Below, in pieces: positions 24,193 to 37,000 of a stretch of 64,000 nucleotides of DNA; position 1 is the first letter of the stretch; every line of letters starts with the position of its first letter. The position numbers and the translations under genes were made by a program. The notes beneath the pieces were generated by a model, which had not been told where the DNA came from, did not search any database, and saw nothing but the letters and a program-made list of their open reading frames with translations. This stretch comes from Aphrophora alni (taxonomy: Eukaryota; Arthropoda; Insecta; Hemiptera; Aphrophoridae): the NCBI GenBank assembly GCA_963513935.1, contig OY740766.1:1208001-1272000 (forward strand), written 5' to 3'.

Positions 24193-24920
24193 CAGAGTGT
24201 CAGAAAATGTCGTACCAAACTTTAGGTAGTGGTTACATGGGCCAAAATAAAGAAAAAAAGGTTCCTGTAACCTATGTCCAGAAGCGCCTAGATATATGCC
24301 ATTTTGTTTTTTAGAAAATAATTTAGATGATTGGAACGGTTTGAACCATTCCTCAAAAACCATATAATGTTACCCATTTTCAACTTATTTAACATAAATT
24401 AAATTCTCCATTAGCCTTTTTTAAATTAAAAAACATATTAAATTGTTTATAAATTAACATAATTCAATATTATTTTTGCATAGGCTAAATTTGGATATTG
24501 TACATAATTATCAAGTATTATGTTTTGAGTTTTTTGTCCATAACTCAGGTTATCCATTGACCTAGTAAATAATAGTAATAATAATAATAAATTTAATTTG
24601 CCATTAAAAGAGGAATGATTATAAAATTAAAACGAATGATTTTCATGAAATTTAACATTAAACATTTTTAATGATATCCATTTTTAAAATTTACATGATA
24701 AAGTTTTAGTTTTTTGTATACTGATAAAAAAAAGCATACAACATTTGTATAGCCTACCAAATTTCGACTCAAAATCTTAAATAATTATTTTCATAAAAAA
24801 CAAAGTGGGTTAAAGATGGAAAACCAACAGTTTTCTGGACATATGTTTACAGGATTTTTTTCTTTATTTTGACCCATGTAACCAATACAAAGTTTGGCAA
24901 GACATCTTCTGAACACTCTG
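24193..24920. mobile_element. TA-flanked inverted-repeat element
   Basis: A 728-bp element with about 90-bp imperfect terminal inverted repeats (ends CAGAGTGTCAGAAAATGTCG / ACATCTTCTGAACACTCTG) and TA on both sides, as for the Tc1/mariner superfamily. The interior is AT-rich and non-coding. It directly follows the LINE relic. A shorter relative lies at 32431-32688. Confidence 0.75.
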
Positions 24921-25047
24921 TAACAAATAGTCAAGCTTAGACCTTGAATGGATGAGATAGTTTTTAAATAACAAATATTACATTTTTTGTTTATTTAGTA
25001 AATGTTTTAATATTAAAACTTTTTAAATAATGATTTACAAAAGATTA

Positions 25048-25123
<76 letters not shown>

Positions 25124-25930
25124 CAACTAATTGTTACACATTCTGTTAACAAAAATGTCTCCATCTCTTTAATATGCACCTTTCTACACTTTTGTAAACG
25201 TTTTATTCTTATTCACACTGATAAAGGAAATGAAAGTAGGATACACATTTACACAGAAGCAAACTCAACAAACAAAGTGAGGGGGGCCTCTCATATCCTC
25301 TCCACCCTAGAGGCATTCCTACTTTGAAGATACTGTAATTCATGTCTAAACAGGAAATCAGATAACAAGCTGTTAGTTAACATGCAAACCTTATATTGTT
25401 AAAAATTAAAAATATTTTTAAATATTCATCTAACCTGAAGATATATAAATGTGTAAAAAGAAATTTAATAACTATAATAATAACTGTAAAAAGTTATTAT
25501 TATAATTTACAATAATAAATTATTTACAAAAAGTTACAGCCAAAAAAACAGTAAGTTGAAACACAAAATATTTTGAAGAACTAAATTAACTCAAATAAAC
25601 CCCAAAAGAGGTAATATAATACTGTAATATTTTAAAAAAGTTAATAAATAAAAGAAATTCTTTGTGAAAAATGGTGGCAAAGATCATTCTTGAGATGTTT
25701 TTCTTAAATTAAAGAAAAACTAAAAGGATTTTAGAAAGTAAATTAAATAAAGATAAAGAGCATACTTTTCGTAAGTTTAGTTAAAAACGGCTAAACCGTT
25801 TTCAAATTAAAAAATAAAGGGTGAAATTTCTCAAATAAAAATAAGTATATTTAAAAATAAAATATGAAAATTTTTTGTTGAAATAGAATAAGAATATGTG
25901 GTTTGTAATTTAAGATCAATAGAAGATAAT
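24921..25930. other. AT-rich, no gene recognised
   Basis: Contains an (AT)n microsatellite at 25050-25119. I see no coding signal. Confidence 0.4.
25050..25119. repeat. (AT)n microsatellite
   Basis: About 70 bp of pure TA repeat. Confidence 0.95.
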
Positions 25931-25935
25931 ATATA

Positions 25936-26640
25936 TTATGAAATGGAATTCATATTACATATTATGAATCTATTTTCATGGTAGAATTTTTGATATGAAG
26001 AAGGTAAATTCAGAAATTCCTCTTCACTATGTAATTTTAATTTTGTTACTTGTGCAATTTTTTTTAGTTTATAAGTTATTCTGTTGTGTTTTGAATAATT
26101 TTGATCTGCTGAATGGAACTGACTAGCTAACTGGAAGGATTCATTGAAAATACTCATACGTTCAAGAATGTTTTTTTTCTAATGTATTCCGGGCAACCTT
26201 TTAATATGAGTACCTGTACAATTAATGCATTGGGGGGGGGGGTTAGTACATTCATCTGTATGATATATATATCACCACAAACTCTACAAATCCTGTCTTT
26301 CTTACAAGGCGAGATTGCAACATGACTAAAAGTGAAGCAATTGTAGCATTGCGGTGGTATGTAGCTATATTCATTTTTACATAATTAAATAAAATATATT
26401 CAGGTAATTTTTCACTATCAAAAATGATTTTGATGAAATGTGTATTTACTAGTTCCTTTTTTATTCTTTTTTAAAAATTCTTTGTGCATTTAGATTGGGA
26501 TAAATACTATATATTTCTTGTAGTATTTCTTCTTCTGTAACACTTGTTCCACAAATACTACTCTATTCAACTCTATTTGATGTTAGTTTAAAAGTGATTC
26601 GCTTATTTGAACATTGTGTTAAATTAGAAACACTCACTAG
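25936..26640 (-). pseudogene. LINE ORF1 (gag) remnant with zinc knuckles
   Basis: On the minus strand, IPPQCYNCFTFSHVAISPC, then CRVCGDIYHTDEC and CINCTGTHI form the three CCHC knuckles of jockey/CR1-type ORF1 proteins in their usual order, followed by SSYQKFYHENRFI. The second and third knuckles are separated by a poly-C tract (G run at 26232-26241) that shifts frame. Upstream ORF1 text is broken by stops. Confidence 0.65.
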
Positions 26641-29600
26641 AACCGGAAAAGAGAACATTATATTTATTCTGACAATTAATTAGTTTCTACAAACCCAAAC
26701 GCCTTTTAAAAATGACAAAATTATAATACCCACTAAGATTACCATTTGCCATTACTAGGACAAGAATAGATCACATTTGAAAAAGTAGGCATACACTTGG
26801 CAAAACCAGTTTTTACCCATGGGCAACTATATGTTGCTTGAGAAAAGTGAAATCTTCAGAGAGTAAAAATAGAACAAAATATGGACAGAAAAGTGGGCTT
26901 CACAAAAAAATAATTGTTTTCAAAGAAATATTCTGTTTATTTTATGTTAATTGATTGTTTATGAAACAAAATTTTTATGTACTTGCCAGTATGTTAAAAA
27001 AAAAAAATTGTGGACAATTGCCTCTATAAACCACTAGTTAATATAAATCAGACATTCCAAAAAGAAATAACGGTGAAAAAAAATCTAAATTATATACTTG
27101 TAAATTTGTTCGATTATACAATTTTATTAGTAATACTGTATACTTGTTATGAACATGCTAACTGCATGTTTTTTAATTATATCTGGACGACATGATTTCA
27201 TTTTTTTATACTCATTAAAATAAAACTCCACACAACTAGTCACCATAACAATGTTGCCTTAAATATATCAATAACAATAGAAATTAGTTTTAATTTCTCT
27301 TAAAAATAGGTTTTCTTGAATAAAACTTGTGTTACGAAGTAGTACTATATATACCAATGAAACTCTGCCCAGCAGAGAAAAAAAAAATTAATATTTACTG
27401 ACAAGAATTTAAAAAATATAAGTAAACAACCAATAACATTATATTGTAAAAATAGGCTATACAATTTGTAATATTTGAAATCAAAAAATTATAATATAAA
27501 TTAAAAATGTTGTTAAGGAATTTTGTTTATCTATCTTAATAAATGTGTCACTGGTACGGATCATTGGTTGATTGCGCCCTGTACTAATATTATGTCCAAT
27601 ATAAAAAATTAATGTACAAAAGATGAATCGTAGCAATATATAATAATTTATATATGCCATATAAATATCCTTTTCCGTGAGGAGTTGCGTAGAGATCATT
27701 GTTGTGATTATGCCTGCAAACAAAATGTCTGAATTAAAAACAAACCTTACTAGTTGTATTTTATTGTAGAACTGTATTATTATTAAATGATAGGTAACTA
27801 TTTGTTGATTTAATAAGCAGAATTAAATGTATTGTTATTTCAGAAAGAGCAGCATAAAACTGCTTATATTCATATTGTTAGTAAGTGTCACAAGTTCTAT
27901 GAATTTATTTATTTTTTATTATAACTTATGATCTAAAATAAAAGTCTCAAACTGAAGAGTCGCCTTATCTCTAAATATTTAGAGATAACTTTTTTCTATA
28001 GATCTTTAAACTGAATAAAAATGAAACAATTAAAAAAATGGTAACTATAAAAATAATCTTTAAATGGTACAGATAAATATGTCAAAAGTATTTAAGCAAA
28101 ACGTTAGCTACCAATTTCACAAAAGTCAACAGAACCTGCCAGATTGATTATTCATTATTAGAACTGAGGATAGATTCAGTACAATCTGTATTCATTACAC
28201 ATTGCACATTTTGTAAATTCATGATTTAAGTGAAACTCAATAATTTAGAGAAAATTATTTATACTTATTTTACTTGCTGGAATCAATTTATTACTTCAAG
28301 CTTTTTTATTATATGGGTGAACATTTTTGTTGGAATACCTCCACCAATTTTAGAATCTTCAATTGAAAGATTTTTTTTTTGATTTTTTACAGAACAATCA
28401 AAACTTTTTAAAACAAATCAAATTGAATATAGAAATGTATTCTACCACGCTGTGATTGCAATGACTGTGTCAAGTTGGAATCATAACTTAGCAAATAATG
28501 GTAGATGGAGATCATTTTACTTTTATTTAACAACACTTTACTTTGAAAAAAAAAAAATGTAAAAAAAAATAAAATAAATCTTTTGTGATCGAATGTGAAT
28601 TATGTTGCTTATATTGAAAGCTCACCTGTTAAAAATTATTTTCTACTCATAACTGAATAGTAAAATATAAAATTACATTTCAAAATAGCTCAGTTTAATT
28701 ATCAAGTTCATTAAATCAACATACATAAAATTGCAAAAATACAAAATTTAATAAAATTGAGATATTATTTTCATTAATGTCTTTAAAAGTTAAGAGTTTT
28801 ATTTTATATAACGCTCGTTAGGATATTTGGTCGCTGAAATGTTTTCATTCATTCAAAGTTCATGATTGAAATACATAAGAAATTAGATATAACAAACAAA
28901 CAAAAAAACTTCTCAGAAAACTTAAAAATAATTAATATCTAATTTACATATTCAACTTATACAAAACAAGAAGTTTGGCGTAATGGAAATTGAATTCCAA
29001 CCGATCCAATCGATCATCTAACTCAGTTCCGTTCGTGGTGGTATTTAAATACAGGAAGATGTATGACTTTGTTGTCAGCTATTTTTGTGATGTTACTTGC
29101 ATTTAATTTCGAGCCCTACTGAATTATTTAACATCTTATAGATTTTCATAAACAAACTTTTCTATGCCCATGTTCCAATTAATATATTAGTAGAATTTTT
29201 TTTTTTAGTTATAGGCTTTCATTTCTTTACAATCTAATTTAGTTTTAAACCTTCCGCCTAAGATTAATTGACTTTTAAGTCTACCTACTTGTACTTTGAA
29301 TTTTAAATATAAATCTGGAATAGTTGTGTCAGGTTTATCTAATAATTTTCCTTGGATAGTTTAGAATAATTCTGATATGGGAAACACAGATATGGTAGTT
29401 CATTCACTTGGATTCTGCTTTTTAAAAAAGGAAGGACAAAGATAATTTTATATTTGTAGATTAGAGGAAAATTACAAAATGTTGCAGATTAAACTTTAAT
29501 AAAGTACTATGAACCAATTAAAACCTAACTGTTAATTATTTATGTTGTCATGGTACATATCTATACATTTAACGCACATGGTTTCAATATAATATCATTG

Positions 29601-30796
29601 TCCGTGTTATATTTTATGGCAACTAATATTTTAATTAAATGATTTTAATATCTATTCAAATACCTTATGAATTAATTATGCGAAAGCCACCATTAAGTAT
29701 CTCTGAACCTTACCTTGGACTTTTAAGTCTGGATTCCCAATTTCAGGTAATTCTCTAACATTGACGGCATTACAAAGGATACATACTCTTTATCATTATC
29801 AACCTGTAATAAGTAAAAATATGTTAGTGCAATCGGTCAGTAGTAATGTACACAAGAAAATTGTTGAATTTTGTATGGCTATCTGGAAGTTATACAAACA
29901 TAACAAATTTTTTAACTACAATATCTGTGAAAATGATGTTTTATTTTTATATAATAGAACAAACAGTTAGTTTTACTTTTGGTTATATTTTATTTCAATT
30001 AATTGGAGTTAATTAGTAATTGTAAGGTTTTATAGAGAAAACTAAATCAGCGAGAAATCATTTGATAAGAGGTATACATGAGCTATGTTGTACATTTGTT
30101 AACAAACAATTATGTTCCAAATGATATCTTATTTTCTTAGAGAAATATAACATTCGTTGATCCTTGATTCTTTATAAAGTTTTCTAGTAAAATAAACATA
30201 ACCAATATCTAAACAATAAAAAAAATGGTCCGTCTAGGTACCTATGTGACTAATTTTATCAAAGTTGTATAAGTAATTTGTTTTGTTGTTGTTTTATATA
30301 TTCTTTGGTCATATGTATTATTTAATTTTTAAGCAATTCAATGAAGATTTCATGATAAAGTTGAAGAAAAATTGCTGTTTTTGTGAGTGTCATGGTATTT
30401 GACAATAAGGTTTAACCATGACATGAATAAATAAAAGAATTGAGACAATTATGTCACTAAGTCAATAAAATATAATTTGTATAAAGATTTTCTAAATTTA
30501 TATACACGGACAGTAAACAACAATAAAATATCTTTGTAATTGTAAAATATTTGGTCACAAAGTGAAAATATTACAGAAGTTTAAAAAAAAAAACAACATT
30601 TGAGCAAGCTACAGGTTTTGTCATATTTATGTATTATATCATTGACACTGTAGTTTAAACTTCAAGTTCAATTGGGAGATCCTATAAGGATTCACAAAAA
30701 GTTGTTACAAACACTCTGGTTAAGTTATCAACACTAAGTAATAAAATAACTACATAATATGATATTAAGTAATAAAACAATGTAAAATTAATTCTA
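26641..30796. other. Likely 3' flank/UTR of MAP3K4 and intergenic DNA
   Basis: About 4 kb of AT-rich sequence with no supported exon. The part adjoining 30797 must contain the MAP3K4 3' UTR. Several minus-strand AATAAA hexamers occur (for example near 29985 and 29945), but I cannot tell which is used. Short open frames at 27010, 27481 and 29761 look random. Confidence 0.4.
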
Positions 30797-31003
30797 CTAA
30801 TCATATTTAATTGTAGATTTTACCACTAGGAAAGTGTGATTTAACAGTTCAGTTGTAGTTGCACGTTCTTTGGGATCATGAACAAGACAAAGAGAAGCAA
30901 AGAGTTGTCCTTCTTCGCTAAGGTTTTCTGGAATATCTGGTGTCTCTCCCATACCAACTTTAAACATAATCTGGTAGTTGGAATCGAAATCAGCCCATGG
31001 TCT
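30797..31003 (-). CDS. MAP3K4 exon 15 (last): kinase C-lobe end and stop
   Basis: Encodes [20 protein letters not shown] then [20 protein letters not shown] and [20 protein letters not shown], ending VKSTIKYD and TAG. This is kinase subdomains X-XI with the conserved Arg of DP..R. Acceptor TATAG. Confidence 0.93.
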   Translation of the reverse strand, partial: RPWADFDSNYQIMFKVGMGETPDIPENLSEEGQLFASLCLVHDPKERATTTELLNHTFLVVKSTIKYD

Positions 31004-34000
31004 CTATAAACATATTTTGAGTGTTTTACATATTATAAATTTAGTTTAGATAAAATACACAATAAAACACTAAAGTTCTGAAATATTTAATAAACACTAT
31101 TTTCTTTCTCAATCAGTAGAAAATGTAAAAATAAGATCAAATTGTTGTAATATGATTGCAGAGGATGGATCTGTGTTCACTGTTAAACCACAGATGTGTT
31201 TTTTTTTTTTATATATTAATTTTAAGTAAGCCTATTGGGAGAAGAAAAAGGATAAAGTATGATTTATCTGGTTAGGGGTTCTCTAGATTTTGTGACGTAT
31301 TAATGAGACAGTTTCCATTTTCTTCGTTCTGAGGGATTGCATTCTGGAGGGGGTGATTTTATAATTTTAGCTCTGAAGCAGTCATCAAAAGTAGCAACAT
31401 TGTTGTGCAGTTGGTTTCTCTATATCCATGATTTTTACATCATGTCTGTGGCCATTCATCCTGGTGCTTAGGTTGTCTGTGGTTGGTCAATATATTGAGC
31501 TGTACGAACCTGCACTGTAGTTGGTAAATAACATTTTTTGTAATACACGTGTGATGAACTTTGATTTAAAATTCTTTTTTACTGGAGGAAGTTGTTGGAT
31601 GGAAGATGTATTTTGCATCGTGGCCTATTGCATGGAAAAGAATTGTAAGGAAGGTTTAGGTGTGTTGGGATCCAGAAGCTTGGGGGTGAACTAACATATC
31701 TTTCAGATTTGTGGGTTGTTTAAACAAGACTCTGGGAGGTTATATGAGAAGATATGGTAGGAAGTTTGTAAAATTATGAAGCCTTCCTTCAGTATGTTGT
31801 TTAATCTCTGGAGGCCTGGATGATAATCGGTGACCAGAGAGATGGACAAGTAACTATTTTTCTTGAATGTGATGTCATATTTATGTTAAATTCATGTAGT
31901 TCACTTTCCTCAATGTAAATGTCAGGCCTTTGGAAATGACTCGGGGTTTCACTGTCGATAAGAGTGTGGTTGGAAATATTATGAACTGTGTTTCAACTGG
32001 TGATGGGTTCATGATTATCAGTCTTAGTGATGTTGTTTATGTATGTTTGTAGCGGTATTGGTAATTTTGGTGGGGCTGCCCAGTAGATACTAGGCTTGGT
32101 TTCTCACCTATCAAAGAAGGATCTACAATAGGTGTCCTGGGTGTAAGCCTTTTGAGTTGTTCAATCTAACCAGGAAGGTGAATTTGTTTCATACAAAATT
32201 TGCAAAGTTTTTTTTAAATTTTAGACTGTGTATGATTTTTTGAAGTATGTTGGCTTTCTGCAGTGTTTTACATGTTTCTGGTATAAGATGAAAATATTTA
32301 AAATACAAGAATGCATTACCAGATTATTTAAAGAAGTAAATACTGAAAATCACTTTCGCTGTCTACCTTGTTAATTATGTGTTTTAACCTGGGAACAGAT
32401 TTTTAGAAACTAGTTTAGCCATTTGGCTGTAAAGAGTGTTCTGTCGTGCCAATCTAAGTAATGGTTATATGCGTCTCCAAAAAATTAAGAGTTGAAGTTT
32501 TGATTCTTGATATACTGATAAAAATATAGTCTTCATCATTTCAAAAGCTATTATTATTATTTTTTTTAACATAAAGTGGCCAACCAATGAAAACCAAGCA
32601 TTTCCAGAAAAAGGAACTTTTATTTTTATTTTGACCCATATTAATTACATCTTAAAGTTTGGCACGACATTTTCTGAGCAAACTGAATAGTAAAGACTGG
32701 ACACCCATTAATTTTTTATCGATGTTTCTAGAATGGGCTGAAATAAAAAAATGCCAATTTTTGTTTAAACATTTAAAGTGTGAACCACAACTTCCTTAGG
32801 TCTTCATACAATGATTACATTCGGCCTCACTGGTTAGATCTACCGCTAGGTTGATGAGGTTATAGTTATATATTCTATCAAACAGCTAAGTGACTGAATC
32901 CACAAATAGATTGTAGAGATAACTGAGGTGTCAAAATTCAAATGTCATATTGGTGTAAATAAACAACGAAGATGGCTGATGGAATAATTAATTTAGTTAA
33001 TTTTATTTGAGATTAAAACTTAACTTTAATGTTGTTGACAATGCTGAAATAAATTTGCCAAGCAAATGGATAATAGAATAGTTGAAAATATGTTTTGAAC
33101 ATAAGAGAACACCGTGTACAATAAGCCTTATAGTTATCATTTTTTTCCACCATGTTTTATATTAATGTGTTGGGTGATGTATCGCATGTATATTTACAGT
33201 GGTGGAGAAATGACATCTGATAGCACAGCCTGTTTAGTATCATTCAATCACACTGATGCTTAAAAGTAATTGCAGCCGAATGGGTGCAACAATAAATTAA
33301 ATACTACTAGTTGTAACTAAAAATTAATTTTATAAAAATAGTTTAATGTATAAAATAAGTGGTTACTTTATACTTACTTTTCCAGAAGCCATTTCAACAA
33401 GTACACAGCCTAAGGACCAGATATCAGCTGCACGTCCATGGCCTTCTTGTTTATTTTTCATAAACACTTCTGGTGCCATATAAGCTGCAAACAGAATTTA
33501 AACATTAATATTTAAACATATTATATTAGTTACATGTTTCAGAGTATGGAGACATGAAAGTAGATCTTTGATCTATAGTGAGAACCGAATTTGATTGGGG
33601 TAAGAAAGCACTTAATGAAATTTATATTCTTCGGTACACCAACGAGAATGTCATTGCATGGGACACTCTTCAACCAGTAATTAATAAAAATAATTAAACA
33701 TTCAATATTAATAATAAATAGAAACTAATAATAGAAGTAATAAGCATTGTATAAAAATAAGTAATTGTAAAGTGTAACTGAACAATCTTCAAATCAACAT
33801 AACAGTAACCTAATGATTACTAATAGACAGTTTAAAACAATACAAGTGAAAATATAATTTCAAATTGTGCGCGTCAGATAACCACAGACGTTGCAAAAGT
33901 CCGTGCTAGCAGGAAATTAAACCCTGGAGATATTTCCCATGATTCTCAGCAACGATCGTCTTGCCAAGCAACAAGAAGCGTGCCTTAGTTAGTCTTCGTT

Positions 34001-37000
34001 AGGATGTAGTCAAAAGCAGTCTTTGTCAGGATTCAGCATCTAACAGTCACGTTATGAGAGGACTGGACGGACTCATTTGCAACGCAAAGATGGAGGATTT
34101 CAATTAGTTGTGATATTGAAACAAACTAAAATATATGGACTGGTAATTCGTGAGTAAAGTGAAGAACATTAGATATTAGTAATCATTAGACCGATTAAAA
34201 TAAAAAGGAATGGTGAAGAACTCTAATTTTGAACTCTATACATGTTTTATGATTTTTATATTTCATAGTAATGAATATTAGTTTTTTAGTAATTCTCCTG
34301 TGGAGAAACATAATAATGTCGTTGTTTTTAAATAAAATAAAAAGGAGATTTTTTGTTTTTGCAAATATGTTTGGCTAGATTATTGTGTTAACCATGTGCC
34401 ATGTTGTAGGAGTAATTGCTAAGTACGAAACAGATTGATACCCTACCCTTTAGGTGAAATAAGATAATAAATTTAATGTTAAGTTTGTAAGAACGCAGAC
34501 TTACAAACCAAAGTTACTTGATTAAATTAAAAAACAAAGTATTAAGTAAGCTTCACTTACATCATGTATTATATTTTAGTTAAATAGTTTTAATTATATA
34601 TGTTCTGTACCATAACAATTCATTGTTATTTTCAATTTAATTGTAATAAAGTTTTCACTGATTAAAATAAGCTCTGTAGCTATATTACAAAATTGATAAT
34701 GGTACAGCCTATGAGATTCCCATGTTCATGAGAGGAAACTGTAATACAGTAATTGAATTACTAGTAAACAGTATGCTAGATATGTATTACATGATTAAAA
34801 TGACTATGATTATATTTAGTTAGAGGCGTGATATAGCTACTGGTAACTAAGTTGAAAATGGTGGGGTTGGTTAGGGTGGTATGAATTATTCTTTAGTACA
34901 TTAATTATGGTTGTATAAGGATTTTTAACCATAAATGTATAATAACTACATCAGAAAAGAAAAAATGGCTTGAATCTAAATTACCACTGTAAGATTAAAA
35001 AAGTATCAGTATTTTTAAGTGATTTGAAACTTTTGTCACCCATTTAATTATGCTTGATTGATATTCAATATTGTTAAGTACCTAACATATTAAGATGATA
35101 TTCGCTTTTTTTACAAAAAAAAATTTTAAATTAGCCATTGGAGGAGACATACATATTCATTAGCATATTTTTAAACTCCACAGATTTTTCTAGCATAGTT
35201 AAATAGTCCTTCTATTCACTATCAGAACAGATCTAAGCATTGCCTTTTACAGCATAATATGTCTTAGACATAAAAAATATTCTTTTAACAGTTTCAAATA
35301 TCTTGTATTTAATAATTAAAACAAACACTTTTTAGTATAAACCACAACTTTATTTTTAAAATTTACCGACTATGGTTTCTCTAGTTACAGCATTGTCAAG
35401 GCAGTTATGCTACTAGAAGGTAGTTAGTTTATACTAAAAAGTGTTTGTTTTAAATATTAAAATGGAATACCACCAAGCTCCTACGGTCTTTAGCATAAAT
35501 ATCTTGTATTTATATTACGATATGGTCAACTATTCAATACACTGGATTTTACCATATGTGCCAAAAATCTTGGATGTTTACAAATAAGTAATTTAGTAGA
35601 TCTATACAAATATGCCACGAAGATTATGGTAGTTACATTATTTAACAAGTTTTAGAAACTTAATCTAAACCGAATAAATTTATATTGCCTTGGTGATGTG
35701 TTTGTTAAAAATAAGTATTAGCAAGGTCATAAGTATAGTTACACATTTATTTTCACTGGACTGCATACTTACAATTGTGACTTTATATATATATATAAAA
35801 AAAATAAAATCTTACACTAACCCATTGTGCCCCGAGTTCAATGACTGAAATGACCGGAGTGTCAAGGTAAACATTTTCCCCCTTTGCTGCCACTCCATAG
35901 TATTTATTTTACAAATACTGTATATATGTATATGTATTCTTAATACAAAACAAAATGATAAAAACACTCATTAAACCCTGTTATCAAACTACCTTGAGTT
36001 CCAACGAAACCTTGAAGTTCTCCAGCTACAGTTGTGTGAGCTCTAATTTTAACAGCACAACCAAAGTCTCCAAGTTTTAAACAGTTGCCTTCTGCTGTTA
36101 AGAATATATTTGCACCTGTTAAAAAAAGAGCACAACAATTAATTATTAGAACATTAATCAGGATATATTTTTTGTAAATAGAATAAAACTTGAATACAAG
36201 TTCTCACAAAAATTACGTTTACTTAATCAAACATGTTTCAACGACAAAGTCGCCATCCTTAGTGATACATGAGCTACAATAATTCATAGTTATTATGATA
36301 CAAATGTCGATAGTTTGGTTATATCGAAGTTGTTCTATACACATTGTTCTTTTATTGTTAACTATAGTAGCTAAATTAAAATTAGGAAAAAAATACATAA
36401 AAAAAAAAAAATTATAATCAAATCAGCTTTTTGTTTATCAGTTGAACAGAGCTAATAACTAAAAATTTTATAAAATAAAATAAAAACAATGTATTTTCTT
36501 CCTAATATTAATTTAGTTACTACAGTACAATTACACAATAAAAGAACAATGTGTATAGACAAACTTTGATTAAACCAAATATTGTAAACTATCAAAAATG
36601 TATTTTATTTTACCATTTTAAATATTAGCTCTATTTCGGCTATAATTGTACAAAAAAAAAAAGATCTGATGGAGTGTTAAGTGGAATAATAATGAAAGTG
36701 GTAAGAGTTAATATGTTAAGAGAAACATTAGATTAAATTTTTCCAAATCAACAATGGAAAAGGAACCAACAACTTACTTTTAATATCCCTGTGGACAATA
36801 GCATGCTGATGTAAAGTGTTCACTGCCTTTACTAGTTGATGTGTGTAGCGACGCACCAAAACTTCAGGCAAACCCGATTCTGTAGCTGCAACTAAAGATT
36901 CTAGCATGCCTTCGGTACAGAGCTCCATGAAGATTAACATTTCTTCCTATAATGGATACAAATAATTCATTTCTTAGTATACTTATTGACCACAGTTAGA

